In this document: positions 1 to 10,091 of the stretch, in pieces
Numbering within the stretch: the first letter of the stretch is position 1
How the letters are laid out: each line of letters opens with the position of its first letter
Origin: Gammaproteobacteria bacterium
GTDB taxonomy: Bacteria; Pseudomonadota; Gammaproteobacteria; Pseudomonadales; Pseudohongiellaceae
Direction of reading: 5' to 3'
DNA length: 64,000 bases
NCBI GenBank assembly: GCA_012960305.1
Contig: DUBM01000011.1
Location: 62,001 to 126,000 of the forward strand
Made by a program: the position numbers and the translations under genes
Notes under the pieces: model-generated
Database searches by the model: none
Told to the model about the DNA's origin: nothing
What the model saw: the letters and a program-made list of their open reading frames with translations, nothing else

Positions 1-818
1 ATCTACCTGATTTGCCAGTACCCACTCTGGCATTGAATTACAGCGATGATATTGAATCAATTTCTGCTCAGCTCTTCCAGTTTGGCCTAGCCCCAGAGGA
101 TGAGATGACACAGGCGGCTGAAATGGCCTGGAAAGCGGGATACAGAAATGCAGCAATTGTCACGCCACAATCTAATGACTACCTTCGCTTGCAGTCAATA
201 TTTTCTGATCTATGGACCGCTCGTGGCGGTGAATTGGTGTCTAGTGCTACATTTAGTGGCGATAGTGATTACGCTGAGGTTATCAAACGGCTAATGGCGA
301 TTGATTCCAGCGAGGCTAGAGCAGAACGTCTGCTCGGTATATTGCCCAGAAGCAACATGGAATTTACACCACGCCGCCGCACTGATATCGATTTCATTTT
401 CCTTATCGCCAATCCAAGACAGGGTAGACAGATCAAACCTACGCTCGCATTCTATTTTGCTGAGAATGTTCCAGTCTATTCTTTGCCCTCAATCTATGAC
501 GGTGCTGAGAATCAAGGTGAGAATCGTGATCTTGACGGCATAGTATTTACCGATGCACCCTGGTTACTTAGATCTCCTAATCCACTCAAAACAGAAATAG
601 CAGAAAACCTCCGTCAGGCCCCAAGCCCCCTGCAACGATTGCGTGCTATGGGAATCGATAGCTTTAGGCTCTATCCACGACTCAAGCAAATGATAACTAA
701 ACAAATCGATTCACTAATGGGGACAACGGGTATCCTCAGAATGGCAGATAATCAGAGGATTCATCGAGTACTTGAAGTGGCTGAATTTGTGGATGGCTTA
801 GCGAAAATACGTGAATAA
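1..818 (+). CDS. lpoA: Penicillin-binding protein activator LpoA, C-terminal part (partial)
   Basis: The reading frame is open from the left edge, so this is the 3' end of a longer gene; about 270 codons are visible. LpoA is an outer-membrane lipoprotein that stimulates PBP1A. The visible part is the periplasmic-binding-like domain, with the family-typical segment 'IDFIFLIANPRQGRQIKP' (near 380-435), the 'FTDAPWLL' stretch and the C-terminal 'RLRAMGIDSFRLYPRL' block. The downstream order (yraN relic, diaA/gmhA, BON lipoprotein) is the usual lpoA neighbourhood, which supports the call. The N-terminal TPR-like domain and lipobox lie outside the window. The first in-window start-like codon (TTG at 12) is not the real start. 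Confidence 0.88.
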   Translation, partial: LPDLPVPTLALNYSDDIESISAQLFQFGLAPEDEMTQAAEMAWKAGYRNAAIVTPQSNDYLRLQSIFSDLWTARGGELVSSATFSGDSDYAEVIKRLMAIDSSEARAERLLGILPRSNMEFTPRRRTDIDFIFLIANPRQGRQIKPTLAFYFAENVPVYSLPSIYDGAENQGENRDLDGIVFTDAPWLLRSPNPLKTEIAENLRQAPSPLQRLRAMGIDSFRLYPRLKQMITKQIDSLMGTTGILRMADNQRIHRVLEVAEFVDGLAKIRE

Positions 819-869
819 GTCAGTCGCTGTCATCGCTATTAGTATCTAGAGTTCTCTCCAAGGGTAGTG

Positions 870-1270
870 AAAAGTTTATTCCAGCCCAACCAGTCGACAC
901 TTTGGTGTACAACAAGAGCTAGTTGCTCTTTCCTACTTGTAGACTTTAGACTAGAAACTCGTGAGAAAAATTTTCGCTGCAAACTAGTGAAAATAAACCT
1001 GATCATGCTCGACCACGAAACGAAACTGATATCCGAGGATGTAAGATATCAAATAAGCAATCGTGATGGTAATCCTCTCAGCTCATTATCATTCCGGAAA
1101 CAACAGCGAATTCGACGAAGCGCACAGATATCTTCTCAATGTCGACCGAGATATCAATCCTATACCTGTCGATTTGATGTAATCGGGCTTTCGCCTTCAA
1201 CTGATGTTCCGTCAAAAAGGGACCTGCAATTGAGAATCCTTCAATTAATGCTCACCTAACTGAAGACCTA
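870..1270 (+). pseudogene. yraN: Relic of yraN (UPF0102, Holliday-junction-resolvase-like nuclease)
   Basis: Pieces of a YraN protein can be read in three different frames. Frame 1 (about 877-942) gives 'FGVQQELVALSYL' followed by a stop. Frame 2 (about 942-1200) gives 'NFRCKLVKINLIMLD', 'RKQQRIRRSAQ' and 'CRFDVIGL', matching the family order NFRC-GEIDL, RKQ and CRFDV. The terminal IEWIENAF-type segment appears in a third frame (about 1229-1262, 'IENPSINAHLTEDL'). The frame-1 piece has no start codon. The normal GEIDL acidic motif reads V-K-I-N-L, so the conserved Glu and Asp are gone even where the frame is open. The position between lpoA and diaA is the standard yraN slot. I read this as a decayed gene. 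About 165 bases follow before the next gene, in which I see nothing. Confidence 0.8.
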
Positions 1271-1433
1271 CCATCCAAAACGAATCAATTAGAATTTCAT
1301 TTGGTTAAAAATGCTTCCTTTTGAAACTTTTCTCCTTTAACAGGAGTCTATTGCAATATCGGCAAGCCAATTAAAATTAGCAAATAATATAAATGTTGCT
1401 CAGTTCCCGGCCGATATAGATGACTACTTTTAA

Positions 1434-2614
<1,181 letters not shown>

Positions 2615-2626
2615 CTTATCAATCAG

Positions 2627-3061
2627 CTATTTAACTAGCCTCAAAGGTGTTTTTTTCTTCGTCTGCCCTTTGGCAAGTTCAGGCTTAGTACCCGGACCTT
2701 CGGTACCAGCTGCGGGAGTTGGTGGTTCGGGTAAGTGACCCTCGGTTTCGAAAATCATTCCCTGCCCGTTTTCCTTTGCATAAATTCCCATCACAGCAGT
2801 AATGGGGACATAAACACGTTTAGGGATTCCAGCAAACCTGCCATCAAAATCCACAGCTTCATTACGAATAACTAGGTTTTGCACTGCGCTAGGGGCGATA
2901 TTAAGTATTATCTGCCCGTCTTTGACATGCTCTTGAGGCACTTCCACGTTGTCATCGAATGCATTAACCAATAAATAAGGTGTACATTCGTTTTCCAGGA
3001 TCCATTCATAGAGTGCTCGTACAATATGCGGTCGACTCGAACTCATGGTCATAGCAGGCAC
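2627..3061 (-). CDS. sspB: ClpXP protease specificity-enhancing factor SspB
   Basis: 144 aa. SspB binds the ssrA tag and delivers tagged proteins to ClpX. The N-terminal dimer/peptide-binding domain is recognisable ('RPHIVRALYEWILEN', 'PYLLV', 'LNIAPSAVQNLVI', 'RVYVPITAVMGIYA'). It is followed by a Pro/Gly/Lys-rich linker and the short hydrophobic-basic tail 'LRLVK', the ClpX-docking peptide. The first residues before 'MSSSRPHIV' may not be translated; the Met at about residue 6 is an alternative start. It lies directly downstream of sspA on the same strand, the standard sspAB operon, and converges on the BON gene. Confidence 0.93.
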   Translation of the reverse strand: MPAMTMSSSRPHIVRALYEWILENECTPYLLVNAFDDNVEVPQEHVKDGQIILNIAPSAVQNLVIRNEAVDFDGRFAGIPKRVYVPITAVMGIYAKENGQGMIFETEGHLPEPPTPAAGTEGPGTKPELAKGQTKKKTPLRLVK

Positions 3062-3083
3062 CAGTTTTGGTCAGCTTTTACTG

Positions 3084-3716
3084 TCAGACCATTTCCTTTT
3101 CTTGCTCAGAGAAGCTCTCTATTATGGAGTTTCTTTCAAACAATCGGTCTCGATATTCGATCAAAAGTTTAGTGGTCTTATTGTTTGGCAACTCAATACC
3201 CATTGCCGGAAGACGCCAAAGTATTGGGGCGACGCAACAATCTACAATAGTAAACTCATCACTCATAAAATAGGGCTTTTCACCGAATATTGGCGCGATA
3301 GAAATCAAACTCTCACGCAGCTCTTTTCTGGCTTTATCTAACTGCGAAGGGGTACCAACGCCAGCCATTATCGGGTCAACTAAGTTGCACCAATCTTTCT
3401 TAATTCGATAGATCCACAAACGGCTCTGTGCTCTAGCAACAGGATAAACAGGAAACAGAGGTGGATGAGGAAATCTCTCGTCGAGGTATTCCATCATAAT
3501 GTCTGCTTCATATAGAACCAAGTCTCGATCTACCAAAGTCGGAAGAGTATTATATGGATTCAAACTAGCCAGATCTTCAGGCTTTTCGTCTGGATCTACA
3601 TCAATAGTTTCTACAGTTACGCCTTTCTCAGCCAGTACAATTCTTACACGATGGCTATAATGGCTAGTGCCATCCGAATAGAAAGTCATGGAAGATCTTT
3701 TAGCGACCACGCCCAT
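3084..3716 (-). CDS. sspA: Stringent starvation protein A (GST-like, RNA-polymerase-associated)
   Basis: 210 aa with a glutathione-S-transferase fold: thioredoxin-like N-terminal domain ('YSHRVRIVLAEKGV', 'NPYNTLPTLVDRDLVLYEADIMMEYLDERFPHP'), then an all-helical C-terminal domain. The 'ERFPHPPLFPVYPVARAQSRL' stretch is characteristic of SspA, which binds RNA polymerase and alters transcription in stationary phase and starvation. A good ribosome binding site (GAGGAATTAAT) precedes the ATG. sspB follows after 22 nt. In relatives petABC lies immediately upstream; here only fragments of it remain. Confidence 0.93.
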   Translation of the reverse strand: MGVVAKRSSMTFYSDGTSHYSHRVRIVLAEKGVTVETIDVDPDEKPEDLASLNPYNTLPTLVDRDLVLYEADIMMEYLDERFPHPPLFPVYPVARAQSRLWIYRIKKDWCNLVDPIMAGVGTPSQLDKARKELRESLISIAPIFGEKPYFMSDEFTIVDCCVAPILWRLPAMGIELPNNKTTKLLIEYRDRLFERNSIIESFSEQEKEMV

Positions 3717-3772
3717 ATTAATTCCTCAAAACCCTAAGTGTTAATTTATATTTGATTCTTATTTTGTAAATA

Positions 3773-4012
3773 CTAGTGATAATCTTTAGCAAACTCTCTA
3801 CCCAATGCAGCGGTCAATACATAAAGAACTCCAAGAAATGCTAGAACCCAAACTCCTATCTCTTGCCGTCGACTTCGAACTGGCTCTACTCAGTAGTACA
3901 TAAAATTCATCAAGTCAGCTACAGTGGAATCGAATTCTTCGACACTCATTGAACCCGTGCCATCAACATGACTAAGTTCGCACTGAGTCGGATCATCGGC
4001 TCCATGATCATC
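3773..4012 (-). pseudogene. petC: Remnant of cytochrome c1 (petC), C-terminal end only
   Basis: Read on the minus strand from about 4012, the frame gives the end of a bc1-complex cytochrome c1: 'MSVEEFDSTVADLMNFMYY', a TGA stop, then 'VEPVRSRRQEIGVWVLAFLG' and a hydrophobic anchor ending 'GREFAKDYH' with a normal TAG at 3775-3773. In intact cytochrome c1 the segment continues through 'Y-x-AEPVK-RR' without a stop. The haem-binding CxxCH region and almost all upstream sequence are absent. The fragment begins exactly where the petA fragment ends, so one deletion removed the rest of petA, all of petB and most of petC. Confidence 0.88.
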
Positions 4013-4113
4013 ACAGATGGGACTGCTGCCCCAACAACCCCTGCAGCACCTACCACCGAGGTTGAGCCCACTAAAAACCGTCTACGGCCAACATTAGTAC
4101 TGTCGTCAGTCAC
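3946..4113 (-). pseudogene. petA: Remnant of Rieske iron-sulfur subunit (petA), N-terminal Tat signal fused out of frame
   Basis: GTG start at 4113 with an intact Shine-Dalgarno AAGGAG (4128-4123) 9 nt upstream. The first 33 codons encode the N-terminus of the ubiquinol-cytochrome c reductase Rieske subunit: 'TNVGRRRFLVGSTSVVGAAG' with the twin-arginine motif RRRFLVG and the hydrophobic segment. At about 4012 the frame runs into petC DNA in the wrong frame and stops after 55 codons (TGA 3948-3946). No cluster-binding CTHLGC/CPCHGS motifs remain. The short ORF could still be translated and targeted to Tat, but it cannot be a functional Rieske protein. Confidence 0.88.
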
Positions 4114-4329
4114 CGTATGTATCTCCTTGAGGACATACTAACTTCAATTGAGTATTCCACCCCGACAGGAGTAAAACGAACACTTGCTACAGAATTGGAT
4201 GGCGAATTCTTTTTAAGCCAAAGAACCTAAGCAATTCTAGTCAATTTAGTACTTTTTTTCAAGTGGGGTACCCTCGCAAAACCCATGCAATCTATTGAAA
4301 GTAAAAGAAAATAATAATTTTCATTGGTC
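4114..4329. other. Intergenic stretch between the petA relic and the rpsI terminator
   Basis: No coding signal was found on either strand. It holds the petA ribosome binding site (4123-4128) and presumably the old pet promoter reading leftward. Short ORFs here have no recognisable content. Confidence 0.5.
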
Positions 4330-4370
4330 AAAAAAAACGCCGAACTCAGGCACTGAATCGGCGTTCTTTT
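4330..4370 (-). terminator. Rho-independent terminator of rplM-rpsI
   Basis: Inverted repeat AACGCCGA (4336-4343) / TCGGCGTT (4358-4365) with a 14-nt loop. Reading leftward it is followed by a run of seven Us (4336-4330). It lies just past the rpsI stop at 4384. A short T tract on the other side (TCTTTT) would also allow rightward termination. Confidence 0.85.
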
Positions 4371-4383
4371 CAATATATCAGTA

Positions 4384-4776
4384 TTAGCGTTTTGAAAACT
4401 GCGGCTTCTTGCGAGCCTTTCGCAGCCCAACCTTCTTACGTTCTACTTCTCTGGCATCTCGAGTCACAAACCCTGCTTTCCGCAGAGTTGGCCTGAGATC
4501 CGTATCATATTCCATCAATGCTCTGGTGATCCCATGGCGAATAGCGCCAGCTTGACCGAAGCTACCACCGCCCCGAACAGATACATTGATATCAAATTTT
4601 TCAGTCATGTCTACTAATTCAAGTGGCTGCTTAACTATCATGCGAGCGACTTCACGACCGAAATAACCATCCAAAGAACGCTTATTTACCGTAATAGATC
4701 CATTGCCGTTAGTTAAATAAACTCGAGCGGTGGAAGTCTTGCGTCTTCCAGTTCCATAATATTGTGTGGCAGCCAT
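4384..4776 (-). CDS. rpsI: 30S ribosomal protein S9
   Basis: 130 aa, normal bacterial length. It begins '[19 protein letters not shown]', contains '[19 protein letters not shown]' in the middle and ends in the basic tail '[12 protein letters not shown]' that reaches the P-site tRNA. It lies 18 nt downstream of rplM in the standard rplM-rpsI operon, with a strong terminator after it. Confidence 0.98.
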   Translation of the reverse strand: MAATQYYGTGRRKTSTARVYLTNGNGSITVNKRSLDGYFGREVARMIVKQPLELVDMTEKFDINVSVRGGGSFGQAGAIRHGITRALMEYDTDLRPTLRKAGFVTRDAREVERKKVGLRKARKKPQFSKR

Positions 4777-4794
4777 TAACTAATACAACCTCTT

Positions 4795-5223
4795 TTATAA
4801 TCGAACTGTCTGTGGTTGCTGAGCTGAATGAGGATGCTCGGAACCAGCATAAACTTTTAGCTTCTTGAACATTGCCCGACCGAGAGCAGTTCGAGGAAGC
4901 ATACCTTTGACTGCTCTTTGAATAACTTTTTCTGGCGATTTTTCAATTAATTTCTCAAAAGAAATCGATTTCAATCCACCAGGATAGCCAGAGTGACCAT
5001 GGTATATCTTGTCTGTAGCTTTCTTGCCTGTGACATGCACCTTCTCGGCGTTAATCACTACAATAAAATCCCCAGTATCAATATGGGGGGTGTATTCAGG
5101 CTTGTGTTTGCCACGCAATCGAGTCGCAATGACAGTAGCCATGCGGCCTAAGGTTTGACCTTCCGCGTCCACCAGAAGCCAGCTCTGGTCGACTTCATGT
5201 GGTTTTGCACTATAAGTCTTCAT
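4795..5223 (-). CDS. rplM: 50S ribosomal protein L13
   Basis: 142 aa, the normal length. Signatures are '[21 protein letters not shown]', '[17 protein letters not shown]', '[13 protein letters not shown]' and '[19 protein letters not shown]'. First gene of the rplM-rpsI operon. The ribosome binding site TAAGGAG-like region lies in the short leader before the zapE terminator. Confidence 0.98.
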   Translation of the reverse strand: MKTYSAKPHEVDQSWLLVDAEGQTLGRMATVIATRLRGKHKPEYTPHIDTGDFIVVINAEKVHVTGKKATDKIYHGHSGYPGGLKSISFEKLIEKSPEKVIQRAVKGMLPRTALGRAMFKKLKVYAGSEHPHSAQQPQTVRL

Positions 5224-5292
5224 TGTATGGCCAATAGGCTTTACTTTAAGGAGCGCGAATACTACCGAAGCAGCGCTTATTATTCAAGTGGG

Positions 5293-5336
5293 AAAAGGCC
5301 CCAAATCCTTATTTTTCGGTGGTTTTGGGGCTTTTA
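5293..5336 (-). terminator. Terminator downstream of zapE (probably bidirectional)
   Basis: A near-perfect inverted repeat pairs AAGGCCCCAAATCC (5295-5308) with GGTTTTGGGGCTTTT (about 5321-5335) around an AT-rich loop. Short T runs flank it on both sides. It separates zapE (ending at 5403) from rplM (starting at 5223), both read leftward. Confidence 0.7.
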
Positions 5337-5402
5337 AGGCATTTAGTTAACAAGCAGGGTCTGCGTAACTGCTTAGCCGACATTTTGGAGCCTAATGTTG
5401 GC

Positions 5403-6512
5403 TCAAGCACGGTGTCCCCAGGACAGATAGTCGTTGGACTGCATCTCCAAAAGCCTGGATGCAGTTCGTTCAAATTCGAAAACCAATTTTTCTCCGGTAT
5501 AGAGTGTGTTTATAGGAATATGGGCTGAAATAATAAGTTTCACCCTTCGATCATAAAGCTCATCCACCAGAGTTATGAAGCGACGACAAAGATCTTCATT
5601 TGTGGAATCTAATTGCGGGATATTGCTAACAATAATTGCATGAAATAATTTCGCCAATTCAATGTAGTCATGAACGCTTCTTGGACCATCACATAAATCT
5701 GAAAAATCGAACCATACCACATCATCGCCGCAGTAAAGTGAAGGTAACTCTCGACCAAGAATTTCTACTACTTGCTGACAATGAATTTCATCTTCATCAG
5801 GGGCCAGTTCATAAAATATTTTTAACAGCAGGTCATTAGTTTCTGCGGTAATAGGTGAATAATAGAGTCTTGCTTGACTAAGGCTTCTAAGTCGATAGTC
5901 GGTACCGGGTTTAATTTGGACAATATTGGTATTGGTTTTAATTAACTCGATTGTCGGCAGAAACTGCTGCCGTTGAAGCCTGTTTTCATACAAGCTATCT
6001 GGGTGAATATTGGATGTGGTAACTAAAATGATTTTCCGCTCAAAAAGAGCCCGGAACAATCCGGATAAAATCATCGCATCGCCTATGTCTTGAACAAAGA
6101 ACTCATCAAAACAAAGCAGTTTGGCCTGAACAGTTATTTTCTCTGCCACTTTCTCTAATGGATTCTTCTCACCTTGGAGAAGAGCTAGCTCTGAGTGAGT
6201 CCACTGCATAAAGCGATGGAAATGTGTTCTTAGTTTGTCGTGTCGATCGACACAATCAAAAAGCAAATCCATTAGATACGTTTTTCCTCTGCCGACGCCT
6301 CCCCATAGATAAACCCCCTTGGGTCTTTTCGCCTGAACAGATGCAGAAGGTAATATGCTAGTGAGTTGCTGAAAAAAGCGCCTGTCTTTTTGATCCGGCC
6401 GAGACAATGCCTTCCATAGCGTTTGCAAATGTTCTACCACAAGGGCTTGTTCATTATCAGCAGTTACTTTACCCATCTCAATATCGCGGTGGTATTTTTC
6501 AATTGGACTCAT
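5403..6512 (-). CDS. zapE: Cell division protein ZapE (AFG1-like ATPase)
   Basis: 369 aa, the usual length. AAA-type ATPase with Walker A 'GGVGRGKTYLMDLLFD' near residue 70, Walker B 'LLCFDEFFVQDIGDAM' near 135, and the family blocks 'HFHRFM', 'TTSNIHPDSLYENRLQRQQF' and 'YYSP'. ZapE is an inner-face ATPase that interacts with FtsZ during constriction. The location upstream of rplM and divergent from zapG is the common gammaproteobacterial arrangement. Confidence 0.95.
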   Translation of the reverse strand: MSPIEKYHRDIEMGKVTADNEQALVVEHLQTLWKALSRPDQKDRRFFQQLTSILPSASVQAKRPKGVYLWGGVGRGKTYLMDLLFDCVDRHDKLRTHFHRFMQWTHSELALLQGEKNPLEKVAEKITVQAKLLCFDEFFVQDIGDAMILSGLFRALFERKIILVTTSNIHPDSLYENRLQRQQFLPTIELIKTNTNIVQIKPGTDYRLRSLSQARLYYSPITAETNDLLLKIFYELAPDEDEIHCQQVVEILGRELPSLYCGDDVVWFDFSDLCDGPRSVHDYIELAKLFHAIIVSNIPQLDSTNEDLCRRFITLVDELYDRRVKLIISAHIPINTLYTGEKLVFEFERTASRLLEMQSNDYLSWGHRA

Positions 6513-6733
6513 AGTCGTAACTTATTTTATCTGTGGCGAAAGATGCTCAGGCATTCTATTGATGTTTAATATCAGACTCCAGATTTATCCCTCTCAATAA
6601 GGATCTCCAGCGCCGTCATAAGTAAAGATTGTTTCGGTCAGGCACTTGAACTGGGGTATACTTAACGCCATACAGCGATATTTGCAGTAGATGAATTAAC
6701 TTAAACTGACAAAATTAAGAGGCATGTGTCGGT

Positions 6734-7204
6734 ATGATCTGGTTAACAGCAATAGGCTGTCTGGCAGTTGGAATCGTTCTTGGAGCCGTGTTCGTGAATC
6801 GTCTGAACACTGGACCTTCTCGAGTCCAAGAATTAGAAAATCAGATTCGAGATATGAAAGAAAGCCACCTCGACTACCGTGACAATGTTAGTGATCATTT
6901 CAGCATGACTGCAGAATTAGTTCAGCACATGACCGAAAGTTATAAAGATGTCTATCAGCACCTCGCTACAGGAGCACAAGACCTTTGCTCCCAGGAAGTG
7001 GCAAGTCAGTTATTGCCAGCCGGTTCTGATGCAGTTTTCGATAACAGTGGCGCAAGCGAAGAAACTACTGGTCTCATTCCACCCAAAGATTATGCAGCAA
7101 AACAATCACCCGATCAGAAAGGTGCCCTAGCGGAAGACTTTGGCATCGGCAAAACCAAAACTAATGGTGAAAAAGACTCTTCAGTACAAACCGCTAAACA
7201 ATAG
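6734..7204 (+). CDS. zapG: Z-ring associated protein ZapG (YhcB, DUF1043)
   Basis: 156 aa. One N-terminal membrane segment (about residues 3-20, 'WLTAIGCLAVGIVLGAVFV') is followed by a cytoplasmic coiled-coil region containing the YhcB signature 'YRDNVSDHFSMTAELVQHMTESYKDVYQHLATGA'. The C-terminal third is low-complexity and acidic. The protein links division and envelope synthesis in relatives. Divergent from zapE across a 221-bp gap that should hold both promoters. Confidence 0.9.
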   Translation: MIWLTAIGCLAVGIVLGAVFVNRLNTGPSRVQELENQIRDMKESHLDYRDNVSDHFSMTAELVQHMTESYKDVYQHLATGAQDLCSQEVASQLLPAGSDAVFDNSGASEETTGLIPPKDYAAKQSPDQKGALAEDFGIGKTKTNGEKDSSVQTAKQ

Positions 7205-7276
7205 CCCTATCGGCCTGCAAAAAATTATGGGCTTACCCATACAGAAAAACCCCTAGTGATAGTGACTTAAAAAACC

Positions 7277-8185
7277 ATGTCTGAGTACAGCTTAACCCAT
7301 TTAAAACAGTTGGAAGCCGAGAGCATCCATATAATGCGTGAGGTCGTGGCTGAATTTGATAAGCCTGTGATGCTCTACTCGATTGGAAAAGATTCAGCGG
7401 TAATGCTCCATCTAGCGCTTAAGGCATTCTATCCGGGCAAGCTTCCTTTTCCACTAATGCATGTAGACACTACTTGGAAATTCCGAGAAATGATTGAATT
7501 CCGAGATCAACAGATCGAAAAGCTCGGGTTAGATATCATCGTTTACATTAATCAAGCAGGAGTTGATGCGGGAATCGGCCCATTCACTCACGGCAGTGAA
7601 AAACACACTGATATAATGAAAACTCAAGCCTTAAAACAAGCGTTAGACAAATACAAATTTGACGCTGCTTTCGGAGGTGCTCGCCGGGACGAAGAAAAAT
7701 CTAGAGCCAAAGAAAGGGTGTTCTCTTTTCGTGACAAGAACCATGTTTGGGACCCCAAAAACCAACGACCTGAACTTTGGAACACATACAACGGCAAAGT
7801 TAACAAAGGCGAAAGTATTCGCGTGTTCCCTCTCTCCAATTGGACTGAACTAGATATTTGGCAGTATATCTACCTTAACAATATAGATATCGTACCACTA
7901 TACTTTGCTAAACCTCGACCAGTAGTTCACATAAATGGCGTGGATATATTAGTGGACGATGTTCGCATGCCTCTGAAAGAGGGTCAGCAAATTGAAACCA
8001 AAACTGTCCGCTTTCGAACCTTAGGTTGTTACCCTTTAACCGGCGCAGTAGATTCTACCGCAACCACCCTGCCAGAAATAATTCAGGAAATGCTGCTTAC
8101 AACTAGTTCCGAACGACAAGGTCGATTAATTGATTCCGATTCTGCCGGCTCAATGGAAGAAAAGAAGCGCAAGGGATACTTCTAA
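7277..8185 (+). CDS. cysD: Sulfate adenylyltransferase subunit 2
   Basis: 302 aa, the normal CysD length. PP-loop ATP-pyrophosphatase motif '[18 protein letters not shown]' near residue 35, with family blocks '[19 protein letters not shown]' near 133 and '[21 protein letters not shown]' near 250. With CysN it makes adenylylsulfate (APS) from ATP and sulfate, the GTP-driven first step of assimilation. The stop is 1 nt before the cysNC start, so the two are coupled. No cysH/I/J lies in the window. Confidence 0.97.
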   Translation: MSEYSLTHLKQLEAESIHIMREVVAEFDKPVMLYSIGKDSAVMLHLALKAFYPGKLPFPLMHVDTTWKFREMIEFRDQQIEKLGLDIIVYINQAGVDAGIGPFTHGSEKHTDIMKTQALKQALDKYKFDAAFGGARRDEEKSRAKERVFSFRDKNHVWDPKNQRPELWNTYNGKVNKGESIRVFPLSNWTELDIWQYIYLNNIDIVPLYFAKPRPVVHINGVDILVDDVRMPLKEGQQIETKTVRFRTLGCYPLTGAVDSTATTLPEIIQEMLLTTSSERQGRLIDSDSAGSMEEKKRKGYF

Positions 8186-8186
8186 A

Positions 8187-10091
8187 ATGTCTCATCAATC
8201 AAAATTAATCAGCACCGATATTAATGCCTATCTTGCACAACATGAACGCAAAGAGCTGCTGCGTCTGCTAACTTGCGGCTCAGTAGATGACGGTAAAAGC
8301 ACCTTAACAGGCAGGTTGCTTCACGATTCAAAAATGATTTATGAAGACCAATTAACAGCTATTGAAAAAGACAGTGTGAAGTCCGGAACTACTGGCGGAA
8401 AAATAGATTTAGCATTACTGGTAGACGGTTTACAAGCCGAAAGAGAGCAAGGAATTACTATCGATGTTGCCTATCGATATTTTTCGACTGCAAAGCGTAA
8501 ATTTATCATTGCCGACACTCCTGGCCACGAACAATACACTCGTAATATGGCAACTGGCGCCTCTACCTGTGATCTCGCGATTATTCTGATCGATGCTAGG
8601 CATGGAGTACAAACTCAAACTCGGCGGCATAGTTTCATCGCTTCATTACTGGGAATAAAGCACATTATCGTAGCCATAAATAAAATGGATTTAGTAGATT
8701 ATCAAGAAAATATTTTCCAAGCTATTAAACAAGATTACCTGTCTTTCTCAGGAAATCTGGCTTCTGCTGATTTTCAATTCTTACCCCTTTCTGCACTCAA
8801 TGGGGATAATGTAGTAAACCCTTCAGAGAATATGCCGTGGTATTCCGGCAATCCCCTCATGTTCACTCTGGAAAATATAGAAATAGCCGCCGATCGCAAC
8901 TACGATGATTTCCGCTTTCCAGTGCAGTATGTAAATCGACCCAACCTAAACTTCCGTGGTTTCTGTGGAACAATCGCTTCGGGAGTGGTGCGCAAGGGCG
9001 ACGAAATTATCGTGCTGCCGTCGAAAAAAATCAGCCGCATCAAATCAATTGTTACTTATGATGAAGAACTAGAACTAGCTCATGCTGAGATGGCTATCAC
9101 CTTAACTCTCGAAGATGAAATTGACGTCAGCCGCGGCGACATCATTGCTCATACTGATAACCTCCCAACGACCAATGACCTTTTTAAGGCGACAGTGGTA
9201 TGGATGGCAGATAGTCCCTTGCTTCCAGGGACGCTTTATGATTTCAAATTGGGAACGAAGACTGTGAGCGGTAAAGTAAAATCCATTAGAAATAGAATCG
9301 ATGTAAACAGTCTCGAAGAAAATCCAGCTCCCTCGCTAGAACTTAATGAAATCGGTATAGCCGATATCGCCGTAGACCAGGTTATTTGCTTTGATGATTA
9401 TAAGAGCAATCGTTACACCGGCAGCTTTATTGTGGTTGATCGCCTCAGCAACGTGACAGTTGGTGCTGGCATGATTATTAGCGATGAACAAATTAAGCCG
9501 TCATCGAAAACCACAACCAGCAACATTCATGTCAGTAAAGAAGAGCGAGCGTCTCGTTATGGACAGAAGCCCGTAACTATCATGTTTGTTGGAGTCTCCG
9601 GCTCAGGAAAATCCACATTAGCTCACGGACTAGAACGAGAATTATTTGATCGTGGTCGGGTAAGCACTGTACTTGATGGAAAAACTATGCGACTTGGTAT
9701 TAGCAAGGATCTCCCGCACGATTCTGAGGGGCGAGCTGAAAACTTGAGACGCAGCGCTCACGTCGCCAAGTTCTTAAATGATTCCGGAGTTATTTGCTGC
9801 GCCTCCTTTGTAGCACCTAACCGTGATTCCAGAGAGCATGCGCTTAGCGTCATTGGCAAAGATAATTGTTATATGGTATTTCTCAACACAGCTATAGAAA
9901 TTTGCATTCAGCGTGACCCAAGTGGTCTATATGCGGCTGCCGAAGAGTCTACGTCCAGCAATATTCCTGGAGTTTCATTCCCCTATGACCCTCCTGAAGT
10001 GATCCACTTGGAATTAGACACCGATGTCCTTTCAATTGAACAATGCCTGGATCGAGTACTCAAGCTGATGAGCGATGAAGGAATCATCTAG
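8187..10091 (+). CDS. cysNC: Bifunctional sulfate adenylyltransferase subunit 1 / APS kinase (CysNC fusion)
   Basis: 634 aa from the ATG at 8187, immediately after cysD; the frame is open further upstream but that part overlaps cysD. Residues 1 to about 440 are the EF-Tu-like GTPase CysN (G1 '[10 protein letters not shown]', G3 'DTPGHEQY', G4 'NKMD', then beta-barrel domains). Residues about 465-634 are an APS kinase domain with P-loop 'GVSGSGKST'. The kinase half is divergent: the usual DGDN reads DGKT, the FISP serine region reads FVAP, and the DPKGLYKK lysine region reads [12 protein letters not shown]-forming activity is therefore likely from the fusion architecture but not certain from the residues. 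It overlaps the NIF3 gene's end by 4 nt. Confidence 0.93.
   Translation: MSHQSKLISTDINAYLAQHERKELLRLLTCGSVDDGKSTLTGRLLHDSKMIYEDQLTAIEKDSVKSGTTGGKIDLALLVDGLQAEREQGITIDVAYRYFSTAKRKFIIADTPGHEQYTRNMATGASTCDLAIILIDARHGVQTQTRRHSFIASLLGIKHIIVAINKMDLVDYQENIFQAIKQDYLSFSGNLASADFQFLPLSALNGDNVVNPSENMPWYSGNPLMFTLENIEIAADRNYDDFRFPVQYVNRPNLNFRGFCGTIASGVVRKGDEIIVLPSKKISRIKSIVTYDEELELAHAEMAITLTLEDEIDVSRGDIIAHTDNLPTTNDLFKATVVWMADSPLLPGTLYDFKLGTKTVSGKVKSIRNRIDVNSLEENPAPSLELNEIGIADIAVDQVICFDDYKSNRYTGSFIVVDRLSNVTVGAGMIISDEQIKPSSKTTTSNIHVSKEERASRYGQKPVTIMFVGVSGSGKSTLAHGLERELFDRGRVSTVLDGKTMRLGISKDLPHDSEGRAENLRRSAHVAKFLNDSGVICCASFVAPNRDSREHALSVIGKDNCYMVFLNTAIEICIQRDPSGLYAAAEESTSSNIPGVSFPYDPPEVIHLELDTDVLSIEQCLDRVLKLMSDEGII

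Noticed and set aside
867-1259. A 130-codon open frame that could be called as an intact gene
   Set aside because: It contains only the middle of YraN; the N-terminal and C-terminal parts are in other frames and the key acidic residues are lost, so it is listed as a pseudogene.
7226-7241. TATGGG/CCCATA hairpin before cysD as a terminator for zapG
   Set aside because: Only 6 bp and no T tract on the plus strand; function unclear.
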